A stretch of DNA of 13,337 nt from Nitrospira sp. ST-bin5 (GTDB lineage Bacteria; Nitrospirota; Nitrospiria; Nitrospirales; Nitrospiraceae), in NCBI GenBank assembly GCA_002083555.1, contig MSXN01000018.1:102014-115350 (forward strand), written 5' to 3'. Of this stretch, positions 1-7,422 are shown piece after piece. Positions within the stretch are counted from its first letter, which is position 1; the number at the start of each line of letters is the position of its first letter. A program made the translations under genes and the position numbers. A model generated the notes under the pieces. That model was not told the DNA's origin, ran no database searches, and was given only the letters and a program-made list of their open reading frames with translations.

Positions 1-5
1 AGTAA

Positions 6-33
6 TACCGCTCAATTGACCCGTCGAGCGGTA
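6..33. repeat. 8-bp inverted repeat downstream of the tniQ operon
   Basis: The arms taccgctc (6-13) and gagcggta (26-33) are perfect inverted repeats around a 12-base loop. The site lies about 30 bases past the stop of the last tniQ gene. It could fold as a hairpin at the 3' end of the operon transcript, but no T-run follows on the minus strand, so it is a poor intrinsic terminator. The loop contains tcaattgaccc, which weakly resembles the TTTGAC motifs at the other side of the module. Nothing else is visible in positions 1-62. Confidence 0.35.
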
Positions 34-62
34 GCACCCTCACTATTCGGGCTAAGACGCCA

Positions 63-2045
63 TCATCGGCCAGCTCCGGGGTATTGCTCTCCGCTGACCG
101 TAAGTGAACAACTCGGATAAAGGCCGCGCTCCAAGGCTTTCAGATCCCAGTACCAGGAATCAAGCTCCTTGTCATGAATAAACGTTACCCCTAGATGAGT
201 TCCGACTTTGGCTCTGGAAAGAGCCATACCACTCGACCATACCTGGTGCGCAGCTTTGACCATTTCTGTTTGTAATCGCACACGTCGTTCGCGAAGTTGC
301 TCACAAATCGCGGCGTCGATACGCCTGTGTAGCTCTCGAAATGTATAAGGCCTGTGTTCCACGTCCCATAGCCGAAAGCGGAGTGAGGTAAAGACACGGT
401 GTTTGGTTATCGTGATGTCCTCCTTCATCAATGTTTGAAGGATACGATCAGCGTCCTCAAGGCCTTGTTGCATGCGAGACTGTTTCAGCCGATGACGCGC
501 TGATTTAATGTGGGCAATAATCTTGATTCTTCCGTCTTCTGGTAACTGAGCGAGCAAACGATGAATACCGTTCCTGGTAAGGTTCAATTCCTTTGTGAGC
601 CGTTCCAAGGTAACGATGTCCCCTCGGCCCCAAAGCGTATCGATGGCTGAGAGTACGGTCCGCTCTCCTATAAGAACTTCTGGGTCTTTGGTGCGGAACA
701 ATAGTGCAATCGCAGGTGTGACAGGGAATCCCCAATGAGTAAAACTTGTTTCGTGGCATAACGACCAACCGTGTTTACTTGACCTTTGTGCCAAGCCCCC
801 CAATCGTAGCCATTTCATCACTTGGCCCATCATTCGAACCGGCAAGCCGGCTTTGCGAAATCGTTCCAACAAAGGCAGCTCTTGATTCGTGTCTTCGCTG
901 TACAACGTAAAAAGCCCTTGTAGCATGCGCCGAGTGGGTACCCCACAGTTCTTTTCCTCAGGACTTACAATGCGAGCCCCGCAGGTACTACAACATTGGA
1001 CATTTGCTATCCGCATGATCCGTGTTTCACGTCCATAGGTGGCACACCACGGATTCGTGCAGGCGACGCCCACCGTATGAGTGGCGTGAGCAAGTGCCAC
1101 CGTCGGCGCCACTGTTGAAAGCTCGCGAAATGATATTTCATAAAAGGAGCGCAATTTGAGCATCCCGGCAAGTGGGATCGTCCAATCCATAGCGCGGTTG
1201 ATAGGGGCTACCGAGCGACTGGTTAGTTGCAATAGTTGTCTTTTGCTAAGATTCCGATCGAGTCGCAATGTCCTCAAACGTTGTCTTAATGCATTACGCA
1301 CGGTCTTTCCTTCTATCCCCTCTTGACGCCTGCGATGAGACCAGAGATACAGGAAATCATCGTATACGCGGCGTTGTTCCTCAAGAAAGGCAGCACCCCT
1401 TGCCGGCCGAGTCTTCACAGAGCCCAGGAGAGGGAAGTGGCAGTGGTCGCAATGACCGAAGTACGATCGCGGCGACATAGCGGATGTCACGTAGCCACAA
1501 CGACCACATCGATCGATGAGATATACCTGGTGGATTGGACAAATAAGGAGGTCGTTCAGTTGCCAACAGAGCCGATAGTAGAAGTGTTCCTCCAAGCAGA
1601 GAGGGCACCACCGACGCTCCTCAGCTATAGGGCGCTCGCCGGTACATGGGAAGAAAAAGCGAGTGAGGTGGTTGCTCGTTAGTCGGTCTCTCCCATTAAA
1701 CGCCGTGAATAGGGGCATGAATGTAAGCCCTTCCAACGTTCCTGCGGGCTGTTGGGTGTACTCAGACAGTCGCTCTATTGGCGGAGGGAGACAATCAATC
1801 CTACGTAGATTCGTATAGAAGCGTGAGCTATGTCTGGAGTACCCCCGTTGATGAGGGCCGATAATGACCGGGAGAAGTGAGACGACAGGCAAATATATGA
1901 GTTGTGCCAGTCTTTGCAAATAGCCGCTTAAACTTTCCGCGTCTCCTGTTTTAGAGTGGAAGGGGGTGTAATTGATCCGTTGGTTGGCACACTGTTGGTC
2001 AGTGACACCTTTGTGGCGTTCGTGTTTGTTGCCGGGTTTATTCAT
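63..2045 (-). CDS. TniQ/TnsD-family transposition target selector, long form
   Basis: This 660-residue protein belongs to the TniQ/TnsD family, which binds target DNA and recruits the TnsC ATPase to it. The N-terminal TniQ zinc domain is clear: RRWCPLC (C147, C150), CPIH (C169, H172), CGRC (C180, C183) and CDHC (C199, C202). A second Cys cluster (C329, C334, C351 or C352, C355) resembles the extra zinc ribbon of TnsD-like proteins. The roughly 290 residues after it are basic and helix-rich and probably read target DNA. The ATG overlaps the stop of the preceding tniQ in an ATGA and is preceded by GAGAGG, so translation is likely coupled. It shares its N-terminal half with that neighbour and looks like a diverged duplicate. 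By length and domain content it is the more TnsD-like of the two, the type that in known elements picks a fixed chromosomal site. The actual site cannot be read from the window. Confidence 0.88.
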   Translation of the reverse strand: MNKPGNKHERHKGVTDQQCANQRINYTPFHSKTGDAESLSGYLQRLAQLIYLPVVSLLPVIIGPHQRGYSRHSSRFYTNLRRIDCLPPPIERLSEYTQQPAGTLEGLTFMPLFTAFNGRDRLTSNHLTRFFFPCTGERPIAEERRWCPLCLEEHFYYRLCWQLNDLLICPIHQVYLIDRCGRCGYVTSAMSPRSYFGHCDHCHFPLLGSVKTRPARGAAFLEEQRRVYDDFLYLWSHRRRQEGIEGKTVRNALRQRLRTLRLDRNLSKRQLLQLTSRSVAPINRAMDWTIPLAGMLKLRSFYEISFRELSTVAPTVALAHATHTVGVACTNPWCATYGRETRIMRIANVQCCSTCGARIVSPEEKNCGVPTRRMLQGLFTLYSEDTNQELPLLERFRKAGLPVRMMGQVMKWLRLGGLAQRSSKHGWSLCHETSFTHWGFPVTPAIALLFRTKDPEVLIGERTVLSAIDTLWGRGDIVTLERLTKELNLTRNGIHRLLAQLPEDGRIKIIAHIKSARHRLKQSRMQQGLEDADRILQTLMKEDITITKHRVFTSLRFRLWDVEHRPYTFRELHRRIDAAICEQLRERRVRLQTEMVKAAHQVWSSGMALSRAKVGTHLGVTFIHDKELDSWYWDLKALERGLYPSCSLTVSGEQYPGAGR

Positions 2046-3535
2046 AGGCCTCTCAGCTTCTTCCAGGCTGTATAGACACGAGGATAATTCTTAAACTCGC
2101 AGTTTAATTCGACGCTGATTGCCCGACGTGCACAGGTCAGCCCTAGCGTGCCTCTCCGCTCCATGACTCTCCGTAATTGTCGAATCAGTCTCTGCTCTCT
2201 TACGGCTGCCACAGCGGAACGTGTTGTTTGTAATTGCGCCTTCAACGCGGCATATACCTGCTTATTCTCTCGCAGTCGTTGCTTGGTGATGCCTATGGTC
2301 TTACACGCGGATTCGATGGTCGGTGCTTGCAATCGCTTCACCAGAAATGTCCTTTGCCCCGAGAGCAAGGGGGTGAGGCGGTGGCGTACCACCAGTTGTC
2401 GGTTTACCTCTTTACTGACTTTGAATCTGTGGCGTAGAGCTGGTGTGTCACGAAGTACTTGCTCAAGGGCGCGCTGTTTGATGCCGGCTGATGTGGCAAG
2501 ACGGCTAATGGTCAGTTTGCAGGGTTGGCTCTGTAGTTTGTGCAAAGCTGCCATGATGCATCGTGAGACCTGTTGCCCCGTGGCGGACGAGCTCGATCGA
2601 TTGTGGCCTGCGAGGACAGGGCGTGTTCTTCCCCTAGGCAGCCATCCTAAAGGCATCGTGATGTGAGAGAGGGCTCCCAAGGAGCCCGCCAAGTAACGTG
2701 CAGCCCGGATAATGACGTGCAGACTGACAATAGCCTTTTCGGACTCGAGGAGGATAATCGTTGAGGGGGAGACGGCGAGCATCGTTGCTAATTCCTCCCT
2801 TGTGAGGCCTTTCCGCTCCCGTAGGAAAATCAGGGAGGGCCTCCATCCGGAAAAGGAGGCGTTACGGAACAATGCAAGCTGGCCACTGAGTAATGCGGCG
2901 TAATCGGACTGAACATCGATCTGTGATTCCCAAAGCCGCTGTGGAGCTGGTACCACCTTCTGTCCGCTCAGATCTGCATAACAGGTGTCACATCTGCCGA
3001 AGACGGAGTTCATCTGCAATACCGAGACTTCGCGTTGGCAGGAGGCGCACGCAGTTCTCAAAAAAGATCGGTGTGACAGACACACCGTTACATCGCTCAT
3101 CTGCCACAGGGACTGATAGCCTGTCTGCCTGAGCAGACAGGGAGGGCACCACCGTCTCGTGGTCTCGATCGAGCGATTCCCATAAGGAGCCGAAAAGAAT
3201 GTGTGGATTGCAGCGTGGTCAGAGAACAGCGGTCCGTAAAACGCTGTGAACAACGTGGAGAATGACAAGCGTCTCACGCTGTCCCACGGCGTGTTTGTCA
3301 TGAGTAGTGGCGAAGAAACAAAGGTGAGCTGGGTGTCGAGAGTTTTGAGAAAACGGCTATTGATTTGTCTCGGTAGCGAAAGATATGCCTGCGTCGCCAT
3401 GAGGTTGATAGTGGACGCAATTGATAGATAGTTTGATGCGGCCAGCCGTTGCACATAGCTAGAAAGTGATTCTACAGTGGGTCTATTCAGCCCCATGGGG
3501 GTGGGGTAAATGAGAATAGGATTCGGTCCTTCCAT
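2042..3535 (-). CDS. TniQ-family transposition protein with internal XRE-like HTH
   Basis: This 497-residue TniQ-family protein acts as the adaptor between target DNA and the TnsC filament. The zinc domain has TRRWCPPC (C130, C133), CLSH (C152, H155), CASC (C163, C166) and CDTC (C182, C185). Around residues 237-266 the sequence reads like a canonical XRE/Cro helix-turn-helix (RERKGLTREELATMLAVSPS), which the long paralogue keeps only in degenerate form. The C-terminal third has further HTH-like segments near the SRLATSAGIKQRALEQ stretch and again around KTIGITKQRL. The ATG at 3535 is the first in frame and covers the conserved N-terminus. A later ATG (residue 14) is possible, and neither has a strong ribosome site. 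It starts 43 bases after tnsC and overlaps the next tniQ by 4 bases. Which TniQ binds TnsC in each pathway is unknown. Confidence 0.88.
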   Translation of the reverse strand: MEGPNPILIYPTPMGLNRPTVESLSSYVQRLAASNYLSIASTINLMATQAYLSLPRQINSRFLKTLDTQLTFVSSPLLMTNTPWDSVRRLSFSTLFTAFYGPLFSDHAAIHTFFSAPYGNRSIETTRRWCPPCLLRQTGYQSLWQMSDVTVCLSHRSFLRTACASCQREVSVLQMNSVFGRCDTCYADLSGQKVVPAPQRLWESQIDVQSDYAALLSGQLALFRNASFSGWRPSLIFLRERKGLTREELATMLAVSPSTIILLESEKAIVSLHVIIRAARYLAGSLGALSHITMPLGWLPRGRTRPVLAGHNRSSSSATGQQVSRCIMAALHKLQSQPCKLTISRLATSAGIKQRALEQVLRDTPALRHRFKVSKEVNRQLVVRHRLTPLLSGQRTFLVKRLQAPTIESACKTIGITKQRLRENKQVYAALKAQLQTTRSAVAAVREQRLIRQLRRVMERRGTLGLTCARRAISVELNCEFKNYPRVYTAWKKLRGL

Positions 3536-3578
3536 TAGCCGACAGTGATGGGCAAAGGTCTAGCCTTCAATGGTTCTC

Positions 3579-4553
3579 TCAGAGAAGTTGAGCTTCCTCC
3601 GTCAGGACCTGAGCTTGAAGTGCTTTCATTTGGTCGTCTGGCATGCGGAATTCTTCGATCATTTGTGGCGTGATGGTGTCCTTGCCTTTCACCAATGCAT
3701 GTTCTAGGCAGGTTGCCAAGAGATGCTTGAGTGGTCCGATCAACCCAAAGGAGTGCTTGTAAAGGATTCCGCAGTGCTCGTGCAGCGCGGACTTTCCGGG
3801 CAAGGGCAATTTCTTTTCAAGGCTGACTACTAATTTTGCAAAATCTCGACGATCGTCGGGATCCCCCTTTTTTGTCGGAACCTTGTAGCGCTCAAGCGGA
3901 ATTGGCCGAAAACGGCGGATCGTCTGGCTGTTCAGATTGATCAAACGGCGGACATCGGGAAGTCCGATGAGAATCATCATGACTTGGAAGTCGTCGGCCG
4001 AGGATTTGAGATGCTCGATGTTCGCAATCGTAGACCGATTTGCGAAGTTCATGTGTCCGAACTCGTCCACGATGCACACCGAAGTCTGGGCTTGTTTAAT
4101 CATGGTGACAAGGCGCTGCGCCAAGGCGAATTCCGTGTTTCGGTCAAGTAGATAGGTTCCATCCTCTTCTTGGCGTATCGCGACAGCTTCGGTGGGAGCT
4201 GGTACATTGAGGTTTTGCAAGGCACGTATGGTGAATGCTTTCCATGTGAATGGGATGGGGGATTTGAATCGAATCGCCGGTACGCGGCCAGGGGTGGTTT
4301 CCGTTCCCTTCATGAATCGTTCATGAAGGGCGAGCCCCACTTCCGTTTTCCCTGTTCCAGTCGGCCCATGTAGCACCACATGGGTGATGTGTTCCGCGCG
4401 CTTGCGATACCGAGGGAGATAGTGCTCAATTTGTTCATAGGCTCGTTCAACCATTGGGTGCAGCACTCTCGCCTCATCAAAAGCCTTTAGGTGAAATTCG
4501 ACGGTGCCAGGCAACGGATTCTCAACGAAAGGTAGTGCTATCGCTTGTCCCAT
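3579..4553 (-). CDS. tnsC: TnsC/TniB-type AAA+ ATPase, transposition regulator
   Basis: This AAA+ ATPase forms the matchmaker between the TniQ-marked target and the transposase. The Walker A motif is GPTGTGKT (residues 63-70). The Walker B motif is CIVDEF, with D163-E164. Downstream the LIGLPDVRRL segment and the RRF that follows are typical of the TniB/TnsC family. At 324 residues it is far shorter than Tn7 TnsC (about 555) and matches TniB, so the extra C-terminal part that contacts TnsA and TnsB in Tn7 is largely absent here. AAGGGAG lies about 8 bases before the ATG at 4553. The gene starts 27 bases after tnsB ends and is part of the same operon. All key ATPase residues are present, so it should be active. 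Confidence 0.93.
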   Translation of the reverse strand: MGQAIALPFVENPLPGTVEFHLKAFDEARVLHPMVERAYEQIEHYLPRYRKRAEHITHVVLHGPTGTGKTEVGLALHERFMKGTETTPGRVPAIRFKSPIPFTWKAFTIRALQNLNVPAPTEAVAIRQEEDGTYLLDRNTEFALAQRLVTMIKQAQTSVCIVDEFGHMNFANRSTIANIEHLKSSADDFQVMMILIGLPDVRRLINLNSQTIRRFRPIPLERYKVPTKKGDPDDRRDFAKLVVSLEKKLPLPGKSALHEHCGILYKHSFGLIGPLKHLLATCLEHALVKGKDTITPQMIEEFRMPDDQMKALQAQVLTEEAQLL

Positions 4554-4580
4554 GAACTGTCTCCCTTCAAAAGTGTTGGG

Positions 4581-6476
4581 TTACATCGACGGATATCCCT
4601 GAAATTGATCGAGCTCTTCCAAGACCGTTACGTCTGCCCAGGGATTGACCGAGTCAGTTGACCGCTCTTTCTGGGCAGGTCCGCTCCCGTCTAAAAGCTT
4701 CCGACTGGCTTCGCGCCGCAGGAGCTGTTGTTGGATCTCCTCCCGTTCATCCAGTCCTTGTTGTTCAAGGTTATGAATCCGTTCCCAGCCCGAGAAGATC
4801 GATTCCAGGCTAACTAGCCCATTTTCGTGAGTGACAAGTTTCTTTGATAGTCGATAGTCCAAGTAACTCATCTTGTGTGCGGCTTTTGATTGCGCGGATG
4901 CCGTGACCCAAATCTTCTCTTTCGGAAGCAGAACCGCGATATAGGACAGATCGAGCGGATCCCATTTCACCTTTACGTGCTGCTTGAGCCCCACATACTT
5001 GGCAAGTAGTGGATCGCTGTAATGATGATGATGAAGCTCAATGCCCATGCGGGTTACCGTCCGCTCCACAACAGGAAGGGTCGCGCGATAGAAGGCTGGC
5101 AAATCATTGGGAAACCGTGGATGCCCCGTAAAGAGTAAGCCTTTGTCCCATTGATTCGCGGGCAGTTGTCCGTCTAAGCCTTTGTGCGCTCGCAGAGGGT
5201 AGATTTGTGTGAAGTAGACATTAAGGGCAATATCTAACAATTGTGGCGTCCATGGCGTTTCCTCGCGAGGGTTCCGGTTCTTCATCTTGACCTTGACCAT
5301 CGTTTTGGTATTCCCCAACGCGTTATGAAGCAGTTGTTGATTGATGGTGCCGAACATCCGTTCAATGACGGCCCCAAACCGAGGGGTTCGGCGTGGCCGA
5401 TAGTGAATAGTGACTCCGAGTTCTGCGCACATAGTGCGAAAGTGGTGTGATCGGAAATCCTTTCCATTATCTACAATGACGATAGAAGGAATTCCAAAGG
5501 CGGACCATTCTCGGTCAGTTTCATAAAACTCCTTCGCTCTTTTGAGCTGGACGCCATGTCGCATGACCATCATGAGACTCGTTGCACTCGGATGGTCGAG
5601 GCTCAGGTAGTAGCCCCAGGGCAGACGAGAGTAGACATCGAAGGCGAGGGTGAGCCAAGGACGACCGAGAGGGATATTCGTCCGTGGGTCACGGAGCTCT
5701 AAGTCCAGCAAGGTATGATCGATCTCAATGATGTGTGTGGGGAACCTGACACACCTATCTGAGAATTGAGTGGGAGTGAGGAGAAAATTGTTCTCGAATG
5801 CTTGAAGCCCCTCACGTCGGAGGGCTTCGATAGATGGGTGGATACGCTTCAAGTCCAGATACAGCGTGCTCCGCGGGGGAACAATGATCAGAGGAAGCTC
5901 GATGATATTTGCTTTCGTCACCTCGGCCTTCATCATCTGAACAGCCGCGTGTTTATTGGGCGCGCGGGGTGTCAGGTAGTGTTCGTTGACGACAAACCAG
6001 AAAATGCGAGCAAACCGCTGATCTGGGAAATTGATGGCTCGTTGGCGCATTAAGGCCGTGCAGGGAACTAATCCCTCTAGACCTCGTTTCTGATAGTCGC
6101 GCCACCACCGCCGAAGAGTTCGTAGCGATGATTGGTGCGTAACTGCGAGGGCTGCTAACTCCTCATTCGGCACGGCAGCCTTGTTCAGGACGGGTTTGAG
6201 TATTTCCCGTCGTTGCTCTGCGATCTTCACGTACTTAGGATTCACCCAGCTGAGGAGGTTGTCTGGCTGCTCCGGTCTATTCTGTGGATACGCGGATTCA
6301 ATGATGAGAGTTCCGTCTCCCATCCATCGAATAAGGTCCGGGATAAAAAACCGCTCATGTGATGCGTCGCTGTGACGTTTGGCGAATATTTTCAGAGGCC
6401 CGTCGCTATCGGCGATCGTCCAACGGAGACCGTTCAGCCGAAAGATCAATCCCCGCTCCCAGCCGATCGCATACAT
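4581..6476 (-). CDS. tnsB: TnsB/TniA-type DDE transposase
   Basis: This is the rve/DDE-family transposase that recognises the transposon ends and joins 3' ends to target DNA. The catalytic triad is complete: D253 (IIEIDHTLLD), D336 (IVIVDNGKDF) and E372 (GAVIERMFGT), giving the classical D,D(35)E spacing. N-terminal HTH segments lie near residues 105-135 (VTHQSSLRTLRRWWRDYQKR), followed by a Mu-type beta-barrel C domain (about 480-535) and a C-terminal tail that in relatives contacts TnsC. Its 631 residues are normal for TniA/TnsB. AGGAGA stands 9 bases before the ATG at 6476. The gene follows tnsA by 30 bases. With TnsA alongside, it should act as half of a heteromeric transposase. No resolvase gene is present, which fits cut-and-paste rather than cointegrate chemistry. 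Confidence 0.94.
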   Translation of the reverse strand: MYAIGWERGLIFRLNGLRWTIADSDGPLKIFAKRHSDASHERFFIPDLIRWMGDGTLIIESAYPQNRPEQPDNLLSWVNPKYVKIAEQRREILKPVLNKAAVPNEELAALAVTHQSSLRTLRRWWRDYQKRGLEGLVPCTALMRQRAINFPDQRFARIFWFVVNEHYLTPRAPNKHAAVQMMKAEVTKANIIELPLIIVPPRSTLYLDLKRIHPSIEALRREGLQAFENNFLLTPTQFSDRCVRFPTHIIEIDHTLLDLELRDPRTNIPLGRPWLTLAFDVYSRLPWGYYLSLDHPSATSLMMVMRHGVQLKRAKEFYETDREWSAFGIPSIVIVDNGKDFRSHHFRTMCAELGVTIHYRPRRTPRFGAVIERMFGTINQQLLHNALGNTKTMVKVKMKNRNPREETPWTPQLLDIALNVYFTQIYPLRAHKGLDGQLPANQWDKGLLFTGHPRFPNDLPAFYRATLPVVERTVTRMGIELHHHHYSDPLLAKYVGLKQHVKVKWDPLDLSYIAVLLPKEKIWVTASAQSKAAHKMSYLDYRLSKKLVTHENGLVSLESIFSGWERIHNLEQQGLDEREEIQQQLLRREASRKLLDGSGPAQKERSTDSVNPWADVTVLEELDQFQGYPSM

Positions 6477-6506
6477 AGGCGAGTCTCCTTTCGCTATAGA
6501 GTGCCG

Positions 6507-7265
6507 TTATATCGCTCCAGGCTTCAGTGGAAGCTGGTATGTGCTTGAATCAACTCGTAAATATGAACTGGGATAGAGCTGCAAGGTGTGCTCTGAGCCT
6601 GCTCGGAGTTCTTCTGAAACCAAGTCCGCGCAAAGTCTTCCGGCATAGATCAGGTGCCAAATACAAGGCAACGCTTGATACGGGGTACAGGGGTGAGCTG
6701 CATCAGCGAGCTCACGAACCGTCATGCCTGGCGATTGGGTGACAGTTTGGATGAAGCGCTCTTCGAGGTCGCGAAGGTGGTTAGGCGCAAAGCGAAAGCA
6801 GGAAAGGAATTCCAGGTTTGACGACAGCGTCTGTTCGCCCTGGTCCGCCTCTGTAAAAACCCTGTATTCAGCTTCGAACTGGGCCGCGAAGAGTTCTGCC
6901 TGCCTACGTTTTTCTGAAAATCGACGATCGTTCAGTACCCGTTTGAGTGGTTTCACCTCCTCAATCGTCAATCCATCGCACCACTCCACGAGGAAATCAG
7001 GGACATGAGTGGTTTTCCTGCTGGAGCGGTTACCCTTGTAGGCAATTGGAATGGTCAGCGCTTGATCAAGGATCTGCACGACGCGGGGGTCTCGCTCTCT
7101 TCGGATGATGTGGCTGCACTCCAGGAGAGACTCAAACTGGAGAGGACGCGGCGCTTTGGATACGACAATTTGTCCGATAATGTTCTTCCCGAAGTTGTCC
7201 ACCTTGCGGACGGGGCTTTTGCTAAGCGCTTGAGCCAACAGCCGTTGTTGTGGATCGCTCAACAT
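6507..7265 (-). CDS. tnsA: TnsA-type endonuclease, 5'-end-cleaving transposase subunit
   Basis: This 252-residue protein fits TnsA, the restriction-enzyme-like nuclease that cuts the non-transferred strand so that the element leaves by double-strand breaks. The core motifs are in order: FESLLE (E45/E49), HVPDF (D90) and IEEVKP (E103-V-K105), matching the E...D...ExK metal site. In Tn7 TnsA the third motif is QVK, so the glutamate here is the more common form of the nuclease fold. A winged-helix-like C-terminal part (about 165-252) follows, as in Tn7. The start at 7265 is preceded by AGAGG at suitable distance. It is the first gene of the tnsA-B-C-tniQ-tniQ operon and is divergent from the XRE regulator across 157 bp that contain its promoter. 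Confidence 0.9.
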   Translation of the reverse strand: MLSDPQQRLLAQALSKSPVRKVDNFGKNIIGQIVVSKAPRPLQFESLLECSHIIRRERDPRVVQILDQALTIPIAYKGNRSSRKTTHVPDFLVEWCDGLTIEEVKPLKRVLNDRRFSEKRRQAELFAAQFEAEYRVFTEADQGEQTLSSNLEFLSCFRFAPNHLRDLEERFIQTVTQSPGMTVRELADAAHPCTPYQALPCIWHLIYAGRLCADLVSEELRAGSEHTLQLYPSSYLRVDSSTYQLPLKPGAI

Positions 7266-7312
7266 GGATTACCTCTGGGGGACCTCGAAATTACGTTAGA
7301 AAAAAGGAAACG

Positions 7313-7368
7313 CGGGCACTCCGCTTGTTTCACGGGCATTGATGGGCTAGGGTTAGCCCTAGTGCCCG
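7313..7368 (-). promoter_or_regulatory. Candidate attenuator-like leader of tnsA
   Basis: Read on the minus strand, a segment cgggcact (7368-7361) can pair with either of two downstream partners. Pairing with tgcccg (7338-7333) encloses an inner perfect 6-bp stem, gggcta/tagccc (7359-7344). Pairing with agtgcccg (7320-7313) makes a perfect 8-bp stem followed by a T-rich tract (7309-7298, including six consecutive T). The two foldings exclude each other. The predicted transcription start near 7377 puts all of this in a leader of about 110 bases before tnsA. The stems are seen directly. Termination control is inferred. Confidence 0.45.
7347..7362. promoter_or_regulatory. Perfect 16-bp dyad, candidate operator in the divergent region
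   Basis: The sequence ctaggg-ttag-ccctag is a perfect dyad with 6-bp arms and a 4-base centre. It lies just downstream of the tnsA promoter and about 60 bases before the start of the divergent XRE-type regulator. XRE proteins usually bind dyads of this size as dimers, so it is a natural candidate for the regulator's operator. It overlaps the leader hairpins, so part of the symmetry may serve RNA folding instead. Confidence 0.4.
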
Positions 7369-7383
7369 GTATATCTTTATAGA

Positions 7384-7412
7384 TTAATAGATCAGTTAAT
7401 TCCTATTGTCAA
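7384..7412 (-). promoter_or_regulatory. Sigma-70-type promoter of the tnsABC-tniQ operon
   Basis: On the minus strand a perfect -35 box TTGACA (7412-7407) is followed after exactly 17 bases by TATTAA (7389-7384), four of six matches to the -10 consensus and followed by T. The start of transcription would be near 7377, about 110 bases before the tnsA ATG at 7265. It is the best promoter I can see in the window and faces the transposition operon. Confidence 0.6.
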
Positions 7413-7422
7413 TGGGTGCCTA

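Noticed and set aside
7005..7382. Plus-strand open frame of 125 codons opposite tnsA
   Set aside because: It is antisense to the well-supported tnsA, has no recognisable domain and reads through the leader repeats. It is best seen as a shadow frame.
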